Shown here piece by piece: positions 1 through 9,417 of a stretch of DNA of 64,000 nucleotides; within the stretch, counting starts at the first letter, position 1, and each line of letters begins with the position of its first letter. Source of the stretch: CAYPGJ01 sp964638515 (lineage in GTDB: Bacteria > Planctomycetota > Phycisphaerae > Phycisphaerales > UBA1924); contig CAZWZL010000004.1 of NCBI GenBank assembly GCA_964638515.1, positions 44,885 to 108,884 of the forward strand, in the 5' to 3' direction. The translations under genes were made by a program, and so were the position numbers. Under the pieces are notes generated by a model. The model saw nothing but the letters and a program-made list of their open reading frames with translations. It did no database searches and had not been told where the DNA came from.

Positions 1-1093
1 GATCGCCCTTCAAACTTTCGCGTGTGGTGCGCACGATCCCGCCGCCGCGCTCGAGAATCTCGACCGCCGTGCGAAAATCATCAACATTCGGCCCGATCAC
101 CACGCATTTTCCCAGCGCGGCAGGGTCCATGGGGTCCGAGCCGTACAACTCCCCGAACGACCTCCCGACAACCACCACGTCAGCGAGCGCGTACGCCTTG
201 CGGAGTTCCCCGATCGTGTCGAGCAGGAACAGCTCGTCGCAAGTCCCAGCTTTGGCCTGACTTCGGCGCGTGCACCCCGCCAGGTCCCGCGCCGCGTCGT
301 CGAACCATTCCGGCTTCCGAGGCGCACACAAGAGCTGCACACCCGCCGGCTTCGCCTCTCGCAACAGCTCGTGCTCCATGGGCTCCGTCGATCCCGCGAC
401 GATCAGCGGCTTACCCCGATCGATTCCCATCTCCCGCGCCAACGCCGCGCTCCCCGCCACCTCTTCGGTCACGCTGGCCGCGTCCCATTTCATGGTGCCG
501 CAAACACTTACGACCGACGGGTCCGCGCCGACGCCGATGAATCGCTCCGCGTACGTCTCGTCCTGCGCCCCCACAAACGCCAGTTGCCGGAAGTACTTGC
601 CGAGCAATGGCTTCGCCAGCTTGTACCGCCCAAACGATCGGTCCGACAGCCGCCCGTTCACCACCCCGACAGGAATCCCGCGCCGCCGGCACGCGCTCAT
701 AAAGTTCGGCCACAGCTCGAGTTCCACCAGCGCAACCCCATCCGGTTCCACGGCATCCAGGAACCGCCCGACCGCGCCCGACAGGTCCAACGGAAACCGC
801 ACGCACATCGCCTTGGACTCGTACAGCTCTCGCGCCCGGGCCCGCCCCGTGTCCGTCGTCGACGCGACGACCAGATCAAACTCTCCGCACATCAAGTCCA
901 CCAGGGGGCGGATCAGGTTGGTCTCGCCAACTGACACCGCGTGAATCAGCAACCGCTTGCGCCCCAGAGCTTTAGGGACGACTGGCGTCACGCGCGCCAT
1001 GCGCTCGTCCCACCCCAGCCGCTTCTTGCGCAGCAGCCAAGGCGAGGCGGCTCCCGCGGCTACGAGGTAGATGGCGTCGAGGGCTCGGCCCAG
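1..1093 (-). CDS. waaA: Kdo transferase WaaA/KdtA, 3' end cut by the window edge
   Basis: Adds 3-deoxy-D-manno-octulosonate (Kdo) to lipid A precursor at the inner membrane. The minus-strand frame translates without a stop from about 1102 to base 1. It shows an N-terminal hydrophobic stretch (ALDAIYLVAAGAASPWLL), then HAVSVGE, and later ELELWPNF, both typical of the GT30 Kdo transferase family, followed by FVGAQDE and VVGRSF in the second lobe. About 364 codons are visible; family members are about 420 residues, so the C-terminus lies outside. No ATG precedes the membrane anchor. I chose CTG at 1093 because AAAGGGG lies 9 nt upstream; an in-frame ATG at 1000 would remove the anchor. Identity is firm, the start is not. 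kdsB at 57955-58698 would supply the CMP-Kdo. Confidence 0.9.
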   Translation of the reverse strand, partial: MGRALDAIYLVAAGAASPWLLRKKRLGWDERMARVTPVVPKALGRKRLLIHAVSVGETNLIRPLVDLMCGEFDLVVASTTDTGRARARELYESKAMCVRFPLDLSGAVGRFLDAVEPDGVALVELELWPNFMSACRRRGIPVGVVNGRLSDRSFGRYKLAKPLLGKYFRQLAFVGAQDETYAERFIGVGADPSVVSVCGTMKWDAASVTEEVAGSAALAREMGIDRGKPLIVAGSTEPMEHELLREAKPAGVQLLCAPRKPEWFDDAARDLAGCTRRSQAKAGTCDELFLLDTIGELRKAYALADVVVVGRSFGELYGSDPMDPAALGKCVVIGPNVDDFRTAVEILERGGGIVRTTRESLKGD

Positions 1094-1141
1094 AGTCGTG
1101 ATCCCCTTTGGCGCTCGGACGCGCCGTGCTGGCGGCTGAAA

Positions 1142-1215
1142 TGGGCGGGGAGGGACTCGAACCCACGACCCCTCGCGTGTAAAGCGAGCGCTCTAGCCAA
1201 CTGAGCTACCCGCCC
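1142..1215 (-). tRNA. tRNA-Val (anticodon UAC)
   Basis: The minus strand folds as a standard cloverleaf: acceptor GGGCGGG/CCCGCCC, D arm with AGTTGGCTA loop, anticodon stem CTCGC/GCGAG with loop TTTACAC (anticodon TAC), and T loop TTCGAGT. The T stem GTGGG/CCCTC has one T-T mismatch. The discriminator is A and no CCA is encoded. It lies directly upstream of waaA on the same strand. Confidence 0.93.
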
Positions 1216-1413
1216 GGGCCGGTAAGGATAGCGGGGGCTCGGGCGATGCCGCGCAACTCGTCCTGCAACGGGCGATCCGATACGCAACCGAGAACGCTGG
1301 GCGGGGAATCGATGTTACGGTCGCGCTGTAATCAGGCTTCTACCGAAGCTGACGCCTGCGCGTCGCCCGCAGCTCGAGTCGAACCTGGGCAGCTCAGCGA
1401 TCTGAACCGCGTC

Positions 1414-2064
1414 TCAATGTCGGCGTCGGCGCGAGGCCCAGATACCACCCGCCAGCGCCAACGCCGTCCCGGCCGGAGCGGGCACTTCGCGCACGGAGGA
1501 ACTCTGAATCACACCGATGGCACGACCCGTGGCATTGAGCAGGGAATCTCCGAAGCTGATCGCCATCACGGATTGATGCGGATCCCAGTGCGGGCTCAGC
1601 GTCGTCGGGATCGACTCGTCTGCCAGCGCCAGCAAGTCATCATCCAGCATCAGCACGCCGATCTGGATCGCGCCCGGCACGTGCCCGAAGATGGCAAAGA
1701 TGTCCGTGCCGACTGCGTCATTTGACACAAACACTGAACCCTCGAATCCGGGCGGGAGCGGGCCCATCGGCACATTCACGCCGCCGACCGTGAGCCCGGC
1801 TTCGATCAGACCGTTGTAGTGCGTGCCTGCGCCGACGCCGTAGAACGAGGGAATCGCCGAGGTTGCGGCCAAGGTGTCCACGATGGCCACGTACTCAAAT
1901 GTGTCGCCGGTCACCACCACATCGAACGGAGGCTGCACCGTTCCCTCGACCAGCGCGATGACCCCTGCAAACTTGAACTCAAACAGCGCGGCATTGGCGC
2001 CGCGGGGTGACGCCGCGCCAACCGCCAGCGCGATGATGGCCGCAACAACGGACGGATTAGCCAT
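1414..2064 (-). CDS. Secreted protein with PEP-CTERM (VPAP-type) sorting tail
   Basis: A 216-residue exported protein of unknown role. Start ATG at 2064 is supported by GAGGAG 7 nt upstream. Residues 1-28 form a signal peptide (AAIIALAVGAASPRGANA). The C-terminus reads VPAPAGTALALAGGIWASRR followed by more basic residues: a short VPAP motif, a hydrophobic segment and an Arg cluster. This is the tripartite layout of PEP-CTERM sorting signals, recognised by an exosortase/archaeosortase-type system; the VPAP form is common in planctomycetes. The body is beta-rich with no catalytic motif I recognise. No exosortase gene is in the window. Its place next to the polysaccharide locus fits the known link between PEP-CTERM proteins and extracellular polysaccharide, but that is inference. 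Confidence 0.8.
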   Translation of the reverse strand: MANPSVVAAIIALAVGAASPRGANAALFEFKFAGVIALVEGTVQPPFDVVVTGDTFEYVAIVDTLAATSAIPSFYGVGAGTHYNGLIEAGLTVGGVNVPMGPLPPGFEGSVFVSNDAVGTDIFAIFGHVPGAIQIGVLMLDDDLLALADESIPTTLSPHWDPHQSVMAISFGDSLLNATGRAIGVIQSSSVREVPAPAGTALALAGGIWASRRRRH

Positions 2065-2148
2065 TTTTGATCTCCTCATGCTACTAGAGGGCTGTGCGAC
2101 CCTCGTCGAGGACATGTTTACCCCATTCTCGATCCCAATGCAAGCGCA

Positions 2149-2172
2149 GAATCCGTTTTCCCATGCGGATTC
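2149..2172. repeat. Inverted repeat, 7-bp arms
   Basis: GAATCCG and CGGATTC separated by 10 nt, in the 220-nt gap between the SDR gene (stop at 2285) and the PEP-CTERM gene (start 2064). On the minus strand it could be a hairpin in the leader of the PEP-CTERM gene or just after the SDR gene. No T-run follows, so a factor-independent terminator is unlikely. Confidence 0.3.
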
Positions 2173-2284
2173 CGTTCGCCTTTCGCTCGATGTTTCGATC
2201 GGCCTGACTCGCCCACACGACTTACTTCTCTGCGGTCGAGAGGCGGCCGCTCGTTCGGCGCATGAGATTTACGCGGGAACGAGC

Positions 2285-3346
2285 TCAGAACTCCGCGCCG
2301 GTATAGCAACCCTTCGTCCACGAAATAAATCGCTGAAGGCCGTCCTCCAATGAGACCTGAGGCTTGTATTTGAGCTGGATCGCCGCTTTGCTGATGTCCG
2401 GACACCGTCGCTGCGGCTCATCGGCCGGGTATGAATCCGGGTACTCGACGATGTCGCACACCAGCGACTTCGCAATCACCTTTTCGAGCACCTTCACGAG
2501 GTGCAACATGGAGATTTCCGGAGTGGGATTCCCGATGTTGTAGGCCTGACCCGGAGCGCCATCCACCAGCGCGCGGGTGAATCCGACCATGGCATCGGTG
2601 ATGTAACAGAACGTTCTGGTCTGGGAACCGTGCCCGTACACGCGAAGTGGTTTGCCCGCCGCGATCCGGCTGGCGAAGTTCGGCAGCACGCGATAGTCCC
2701 GTTCCTGCATGCCGGGCCCGTACACGTTGAACGGTCGAACAACGCGCGTCGGCACACCGAACGCTTCGTGATAGATCATGCACATGGTCTCGCCGAGCCG
2801 CTTGGACTCGTCATAGCAGGCGCGTGGCCCTACGCATGAAACGTTGCCTCGGTACGACTCGGGCGTGGGCACGTGGCGTGCATCGGGATCGCCATAGATC
2901 TCACTGCTGGAGAAGAACAGGAACCCCTTGACACCGTGGCGCAGCCCGAATTCGAGCACGCGCTTGGTGCCGACGGTGGCTACTTCGAGTGTCTCCAGGG
3001 GATACTTGCGGTAGTAGTACGGGCTTGCGATTCCCGCCGCGTGGATGATGTAGTCCACTTGCCCGTCGATTTCCAGGGGCTTGATCACGTCGTGTTCCAG
3101 GAATTCGACCTGGCCGTTCCCGTTCACGGTTCGTCCGAGGTCGCCGCTGGTGATCAGGTTGTCGCACACGATCACGCGGCAGGGCCGCTTGAGCCTCGAC
3201 TCGTTGAGACGCAGAAGGACATCGGTGAAGTACCGGCCCAGAAAGCCGGCGCCTCCCGTGATGAGCACGGTTGCGCCCTCGAAACGCGGGGCGATGTCCG
3301 ACAATCGGTCGGCGATTTCAATGATGTCGCTGTCGATGCAGTGCAT
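2285..3346 (-). CDS. NAD-dependent epimerase/dehydratase (UXS/RmlB-like SDR)
   Basis: A 353-residue extended short-chain dehydrogenase/reductase acting on a nucleotide sugar. Residues 25-32 give the NAD motif TGGAGFLG; the catalytic YxxxK is in ACYDESKRLGE; RPFNVYGPGM and YNIGNPTPEISM are substrate-side motifs shared with UDP-glucuronate decarboxylases and dTDP-glucose 4,6-dehydratases. ATG at 3346. It is the last gene of a minus-strand block after a C-methyltransferase and a cupin, so it probably helps build the same modified sugar. The exact substrate (UDP-GlcA, dTDP- or CDP-sugar) cannot be read from sequence. Family is firm, specificity open. Confidence 0.85.
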   Translation of the reverse strand: MHCIDSDIIEIADRLSDIAPRFEGATVLITGGAGFLGRYFTDVLLRLNESRLKRPCRVIVCDNLITSGDLGRTVNGNGQVEFLEHDVIKPLEIDGQVDYIIHAAGIASPYYYRKYPLETLEVATVGTKRVLEFGLRHGVKGFLFFSSSEIYGDPDARHVPTPESYRGNVSCVGPRACYDESKRLGETMCMIYHEAFGVPTRVVRPFNVYGPGMQERDYRVLPNFASRIAAGKPLRVYGHGSQTRTFCYITDAMVGFTRALVDGAPGQAYNIGNPTPEISMLHLVKVLEKVIAKSLVCDIVEYPDSYPADEPQRRCPDISKAAIQLKYKPQVSLEDGLQRFISWTKGCYTGAEF

Positions 3347-3391
3347 GGTTCACCGTTCTGGATGGGCGCGACCGCCCGGGGTTTCGGTCGT

Positions 3392-4657
3392 TCAAACCAA
3401 CTCAACTCGCGGGAGCGGCACCACGAAGCGCCCGCCCGAATCCCGAAAGGCCTGGTGGGCACGGAGTATCGAGTCCGCGAAATTCCATGCGAGCACGACG
3501 ACCGCGTCCGGGCGGGTGCGTTCGGCGTAGAGGTAGCTTGAGGGAACAACGGGGATGTGGTGCCCCGGGCTGCGCAGGCCTTGCTTGAGCGGGCTGTCAT
3601 CCACGATGTACTCGATCGTGTCGGGGCCGATTCCGAAATGGAACATCAGTGTGGTTGCTTTGGCGGGCGCTCCAAACCCGGCGATTCGCCGCCCCTCTGC
3701 ACGCAACGACCGGAGGAGGCCGGTCAGTTCCGCGCGCCGTTGCTGGATGTCCTGAAAGAACCGGTGGTAGGCGTCGGCGGCGTGCAGACCTCGTCTCGCT
3801 TCCTCCGCGAGCAGGGCGGCCATCGTCGCGCCGGGCTCGTGGGAGGCCTTCTCGAATCCGGCCATGACCCGGATCGAGCCGCCGTGCGTATCGACTCGCA
3901 GCGCGTCCACGACGGCCATGCCATGGCGCGCGAACAGGCCCACGAGCGGCCCGAGCGTGTGGTACGACAGGTGCTCGTGGTAGATGGTGTCGAACAACGT
4001 CTTTTCGACGACGTCCAAGAGGTACGACACCTCGAACACGAACAGCCCGTCCGGCTCGAGAAGGTGCGCAACGCCTTCAACGATCGCGTGCAGATCGTCC
4101 GCGTGCGCGAATACGTTGTTGGCGGCGATGATGCGGGCTGACCAGCCCTCCGACCTCAGCCGCCTCGCGAGTTCCGGCGAGAAGAACTCCGGGATCGTCG
4201 GGATGCCGGATCGCGTGGCTTCCTCGGCGATTCGACGGGCCGGGTCGATTCCCAGCGTTCGGAGCCCGGCTTCCTGGAAGCACCGCAGCAGCACGCCGTC
4301 GTTGCTGCCGATCTCGATGACGCGGTCGCCGGGCGAAGCCTTGACGCGCCGGATCATCGCCTTCGCGTACGCGCGAAAGTGCTCGACAAAGACGCGCGAG
4401 GTTGATGAGACGTAGACGTAGTCTCGGAACAGGAGCTCCGGGTCCACGATGTCGAGCAATTGCACGTGTGCGCACCGGTTGCAGATATGCACGTCGAGCG
4501 GGAAGCGATCCTGCGGGCGCCCCTCGTGCTCCGGGCGGACGAACGCGTTGGCCAGAGGCGTTTCGCCCAGGGACATGACTCGCGTGAGATCGGAGGAGCC
4601 GCAGAGCCGACAATCCGTTCGGGTTCGCATCGAGGGTTTGGCTGGCACGGTCGGCAT
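3392..4657 (-). CDS. Nucleotide-sugar C-methyltransferase (zinc-binding, TylC3/NovU-like)
   Basis: About 421 residues in the three-part layout of deoxysugar C-methyltransferases. An N-terminal zinc motif (CRLCGSSDL and, later, CNRCAHVQLLD) comes first. A class I SAM fold follows (VIEIGSNDGVLL, then FEVSYLLD and YHEHLSYH). A C-terminal NAD-like domain closes it (GAPAKATTLMFHFG, YIVDDSPLKQG). These enzymes methylate C3 (or C5) of 4-keto-6-deoxy nucleotide sugars with S-adenosylmethionine. The start is ATG at 4657, one base after the stop of the cupin gene; ATG at 4633 is an alternative. With the rfbF/rfbG pair further along, a CDP- or dTDP-4-keto-6-deoxyhexose is a plausible substrate (inference). 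Confidence 0.88.
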   Translation of the reverse strand: MPTVPAKPSMRTRTDCRLCGSSDLTRVMSLGETPLANAFVRPEHEGRPQDRFPLDVHICNRCAHVQLLDIVDPELLFRDYVYVSSTSRVFVEHFRAYAKAMIRRVKASPGDRVIEIGSNDGVLLRCFQEAGLRTLGIDPARRIAEEATRSGIPTIPEFFSPELARRLRSEGWSARIIAANNVFAHADDLHAIVEGVAHLLEPDGLFVFEVSYLLDVVEKTLFDTIYHEHLSYHTLGPLVGLFARHGMAVVDALRVDTHGGSIRVMAGFEKASHEPGATMAALLAEEARRGLHAADAYHRFFQDIQQRRAELTGLLRSLRAEGRRIAGFGAPAKATTLMFHFGIGPDTIEYIVDDSPLKQGLRSPGHHIPVVPSSYLYAERTRPDAVVVLAWNFADSILRAHQAFRDSGGRFVVPLPRVELV

Positions 4658-4658
4658 G

Positions 4659-5048
4659 TCAGACGATGGGCGGCACGCGAACCGTGTCCGATTCGTAATT
4701 CGCCATCTCCCGATTGTTCCGGGCGAGGCAGAGAAGGACGGAATCCTCCGTGAAGTGCATAGCGTGCTCGTACATGGGCGGGGTGAAGAACACCTGCCCC
4801 GGACGGATGATCCACTCCTGCGGAGGGCTCGTCTCCCCCACGGGACGATGAAAATAACGGAGGCCACCCGACTGCAGCCAGCAATAATGGTAATCCGTCT
4901 TGTGGTAGTGATTGGCGCGCACGGAGCCCTTCACGGACCGGATGACGGATGCGCTCATGAACGGCGCATCGATCAGATTGAGAATCTCACCTCTCGCGTC
5001 GATGAACGGCTCACGCGGCTGAATGATCACTCGATTCTCGCTGGACAT
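4659..5048 (-). CDS. Small cupin, 3,4-ketoisomerase/epimerase-like (FdtA/WxcM family)
   Basis: A 129-residue single-domain cupin. It carries ANHYHKTDYHYCW (His-rich metal or acid/base strand), RPGQVFFTPPMYEHAM and SVLLCLARN, a layout close to dTDP-sugar 3,4-ketoisomerases (FdtA, QdtA) and 3,5-epimerase-like proteins. Start ATG at 5048. It is the first gene of the block with the C-methyltransferase (1 nt gap) and the SDR. Likely role: isomerise a 4-keto-6-deoxy nucleotide sugar to its 3-keto form before amination or methylation. Fold is certain, reaction inferred from context. Confidence 0.75.
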   Translation of the reverse strand: MSSENRVIIQPREPFIDARGEILNLIDAPFMSASVIRSVKGSVRANHYHKTDYHYCWLQSGGLRYFHRPVGETSPPQEWIIRPGQVFFTPPMYEHAMHFTEDSVLLCLARNNREMANYESDTVRVPPIV

Positions 5049-5265
5049 CACACATCGCTCGCTTTGGATCGGGGCACTGCGCGCAACCGCCCCGTATCTT
5101 CGCTCCCAACCGCGCTCTCTGTCAAGACTGAAAGCCTCAATTCCCGGTGATCGGGCGCGCGGGCGAGCCCGGCGAGGTAGCTCCGGGAGCGGCTGATACG
5201 ATGCGAATCTTCGGCCCCGAGTCGCGGCGCACGATGGCGCCGGATCGGGTTCGCGGAGGCTGGCA

Positions 5266-5832
5266 TTGGACCGTGGACCGATCACCTGGAGGGAGACGTT
5301 CGTGAGGCTTCAAGCCGATCGCGCGCGGCTCCGCGAGGCGCTGGGGCTCGCATCGGGCAGGGGCTCGATCGGACTTCGTCTGCACCCGTCGTATGTGTGC
5401 GTTTTCCTGTATCGCCTTTCGCACAAGTTTGACGCGGGCGGCCACCGGCATCTCGCTCGATTGTCGTGGCTGATCAATGTGGTCCTCACCGGCTCGGACC
5501 TGAGCCCCGGCTCCGATCTCGGGGGCGGCCTGCTGATTCTCAGCCCGCCCGGCGTGGCGTTGGCGGGTAAAGCGGGGCGCAATCTCACCGCCATGTCCCT
5601 TGTGGGACTCGGCGGCGAGCTGGGAAGGCGCGAGGATGTGGGCGCCGGACCGGGCCTACCGGTGCTGGGCGACGACGTCATCCTCGAGCCTCGCGCGGGC
5701 ATACTCGGCCCTGTGCGCATCGGCGATCGGGTGCGCGCCTCCGCGGGAGTGATCGTCACGGTGGACGTGCCGGACGACATGGTGGTGGACGGGCCGCGCG
5801 TCCGTTTCTTCCCCAGGGATCGCGCGACGTGA
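5266..5832 (+). CDS. Serine-acetyltransferase-like hexapeptide-repeat enzyme
   Basis: 188 residues with an N-terminal helical segment (SYVCVFLYRLSHKFDAGGH) and a left-handed beta-helix built from hexapeptide turns (GSDLGGGLLILSPPGVALAG, GDDVILEPRAGILGPVRIGD). It resembles the serine O-acetyltransferase/sugar acetyltransferase group often found in glycan loci. TTG at 5266 is the start because GGAGG lies about 7 nt upstream. It overlaps the next gene, a paralogue, by 4 nt (GTGA). Likely acyl-transfer to a sugar or serine at the cytoplasmic face; substrate unknown. Confidence 0.72.
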   Translation: MDRGPITWRETFVRLQADRARLREALGLASGRGSIGLRLHPSYVCVFLYRLSHKFDAGGHRHLARLSWLINVVLTGSDLSPGSDLGGGLLILSPPGVALAGKAGRNLTAMSLVGLGGELGRREDVGAGPGLPVLGDDVILEPRAGILGPVRIGDRVRASAGVIVTVDVPDDMVVDGPRVRFFPRDRAT

Positions 5833-6443
5833 CCCGCGCGGCTGAGGCATGCGCGGCGCGCCGCCATCGATCGCTCTCGACTCTCCGGAGTTCGATTCGC
5901 GCGGACATGCGCCGGTATCAGAACAAGAGCCCGGAGAACGCCGCGCTCGGAGATTCGATCAGGACCCGGCTCGGGGCGCTCTTGACGCCGCCGATCATGT
6001 GCCTCGTGCTCCATCGATGCTCTCATTTTCTGCACGTCCGCGGGTTTCGGCGAGCCGCGAGAGTGTTTGCCGGCGCCAATCTGGCGCTGTTCAAGGTCAA
6101 TGTCAGCGCCTCGAGCTGCATCGGGCCGGGGTGCCTGATTCCCCACCCCGGTGGCGTGACGTTTCATGGAGTGGCGGGTTGTGGCGTGACGCTCTACACG
6201 CAGAGTGTTTGCGGCACACGAGAGGCCAGGCTTTCCGCCCCGGTCGAAGCCGGCCCGTGGCTTGGGGATCGGGTGAGCATTGGGTGCGGCGCGGCCGTGA
6301 TGGGGGCGGTTTTCGTGGGAGATGACGTGAGCGTCGCGCCGGTCGCGCATCTCAGGTCCGATGCTCCGTCGGGCGTGATCGTGATCTCACCACGCATGCG
6401 GAGTCGGGCGCGAGCGTCCGAGGCGCGGGCCGACGAGGCGTGA
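5829..6443 (+). CDS. Serine-acetyltransferase-like hexapeptide-repeat enzyme, second copy
   Basis: 204 residues, homologous in layout to the upstream gene: helical N-terminus (CLVLHRCSHFLHVRGFRRAA), then hexapeptide turns (ISSCIGPGCL-like segment, IPHPGGVTFHG, LGDRVSIGCGAAVMGAVFVG). GTG at 5829 overlaps the previous stop (GTGA), indicating translational coupling; ATG at 5907 would cut off about 26 residues without clear function. The pair probably acts in acetylation of the surface glycan or its precursor. It ends 1 nt before the convergent stop of the WcaJ-type gene. Confidence 0.72.
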   Translation: MTRAAEACAARRHRSLSTLRSSIRADMRRYQNKSPENAALGDSIRTRLGALLTPPIMCLVLHRCSHFLHVRGFRRAARVFAGANLALFKVNVSASSCIGPGCLIPHPGGVTFHGVAGCGVTLYTQSVCGTREARLSAPVEAGPWLGDRVSIGCGAAVMGAVFVGDDVSVAPVAHLRSDAPSGVIVISPRMRSRARASEARADEA

Positions 6444-6444
6444 G

Positions 6445-7893
<1,449 letters not shown>

Positions 7894-8111
7894 GCCTTGA
7901 ACACCCGCACGAAGCTACCTGGAACTTTTTGCTCGCAATCGGCAGCGTTCGGACCCTGCGAACGGCGTGCAGTATACCGCGGGAGGGATGATTCCGAACC
8001 TCAAAGTGCAGATCTTTCGGCGCGAGACCCACGAATCTCCGGGGATCGGGCGTGCGTGCTTCGCTTCGAATCGTCGGATAATCTGGCTTGCCCCGATCTC
8101 AGGAGATCCCG

Positions 8112-9356
8112 TTGCGTCTCGGACTCGACTACCGAAGGTTGCTGGAGTTGACCAACAGCGGCGAGCCCGTGATCCGGGTTGGGAGCCGAACACGTCCGTC
8201 GTTTATTGTGAACCACCCGGATGCCGTCCGGCACGTACTGCTCGACCGACGCTCCAACTATGACAAACAGACCCTGCTGAACACCGGGGTGATCCAGGCC
8301 TTGATGGGCCGGAGCCTCCTCAACAGCGAGGGCGATGAGTGGGCGCGACAACGGCAGGCCGCTCACCGGCTGCTTGGGGCGGCGTCCGCGCCGCACGGCG
8401 CCGGACTGATCGTGCGGCAGACCGAGTTGTGGCTCGAGCGCTGGGATCGGTTCGGGCACGGGACCGAGGTCCTGACGCTGGCCGAGATGTCGCGGCTGGC
8501 GCTCCACATCACCGGCCAACTGGTGTTTCAACTCGATCTCACGGATGATATTGAGGTCTTGATCCGGGGGCTCGACGTCGTTGTGGCGCGCCTCCGGCCG
8601 ATGGATCCTGAGTTTCGAGCCGCCATCGGCGAATTGCACACCGTCGCTCGTACGTTGTTCGACCGTTGCCTTCCGATGTCGACGCCGCTGGCCGAGTGGG
8701 CCCGAGAGCGCCTGCACGACACGCAGGGAGACGCGGCGGCCGACGTTCCCCTCGAGCTCCTCGGCCTGATTCTTACGAGTTATGAGACAACCTCCATCGC
8801 TTTGACGTGGACGCTCATGCTGCTCGCCCAGCACGCGGACACGCTCAGCCGCGCGGAGCGGGAGATCGACGAGGTTTTCGGCAGCGGGCCGCCGATGGAG
8901 GACCGCGTTTTGGCGCTGGACTACATCAGGGCGACCATCGAGGAGTCACTGAGGCTCTATCCGCCGGCATGGTCGCTGCTCCGCAGGGCTGTGGCGCCCG
9001 ACACGATCGCCGGTGTCACGGTGCCGGCGAACGCGATGGTCGCTATTTATCCGTTCACGCTTCATCGCCATCCAGCTTTCTGGCACGAGCCCGGACGATT
9101 CAATCCTGATCGGTTTCTGGCCGACGCTGGCGCCGAGCGTCCGCCGTTCGTGTACATCCCGTTCGGCGCGGGCCCGCGGGTGTGCGTCGGCGCACGCCTG
9201 GCCATGATGGAAATGCCGATCATGGTCGCGGTCATCGCCCGAAGGTGGCGGCTTCGGATGATTGGAGGGCGGCCGGTGGAGCTGGAAACCAGGATTAACC
9301 TGCGCCCCAAGGGGGACCTCCCGCTCCGCCTGGAGCGACGACTGGCGGCGCCTTGA
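8112..9356 (+). CDS. Cytochrome P450
   Basis: A 414-residue soluble P450, haem-thiolate monooxygenase. The ExxR motif is EESLRLYPPAW (about residues 277-280), and the haem loop is FGAGPRVCVG with the thiolate ligand near Cys358. The I-helix oxygen-activation motif reads TSYETT (222-227) where AG-x-[DE]-TT is usual. TTG at 8112 is chosen: AGGAG lies 6 nt upstream, and an upstream in-frame TTG at 8088 has no such site. No redox partner is adjacent. Its place between the WcaJ-type gene and a glycosyltransferase in the glycan locus is unusual. It could hydroxylate a lipid or glycan part, or be unrelated cargo. Confidence 0.93.
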   Translation: MRLGLDYRRLLELTNSGEPVIRVGSRTRPSFIVNHPDAVRHVLLDRRSNYDKQTLLNTGVIQALMGRSLLNSEGDEWARQRQAAHRLLGAASAPHGAGLIVRQTELWLERWDRFGHGTEVLTLAEMSRLALHITGQLVFQLDLTDDIEVLIRGLDVVVARLRPMDPEFRAAIGELHTVARTLFDRCLPMSTPLAEWARERLHDTQGDAAADVPLELLGLILTSYETTSIALTWTLMLLAQHADTLSRAEREIDEVFGSGPPMEDRVLALDYIRATIEESLRLYPPAWSLLRRAVAPDTIAGVTVPANAMVAIYPFTLHRHPAFWHEPGRFNPDRFLADAGAERPPFVYIPFGAGPRVCVGARLAMMEMPIMVAVIARRWRLRMIGGRPVELETRINLRPKGDLPLRLERRLAAP

Positions 9357-9417
9357 TCCGAAGGCCCACCGCGAGACCCTTTGTTCGTCCCCGATCACGG
9401 GCTTTCTTCGAGGCTGC

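Noticed and set aside
1216..1413. Possible small gene or terminator between tRNA-Val and the PEP-CTERM gene
   Set aside because: No frame with a ribosome site or protein-like composition, and no stem followed by T residues.
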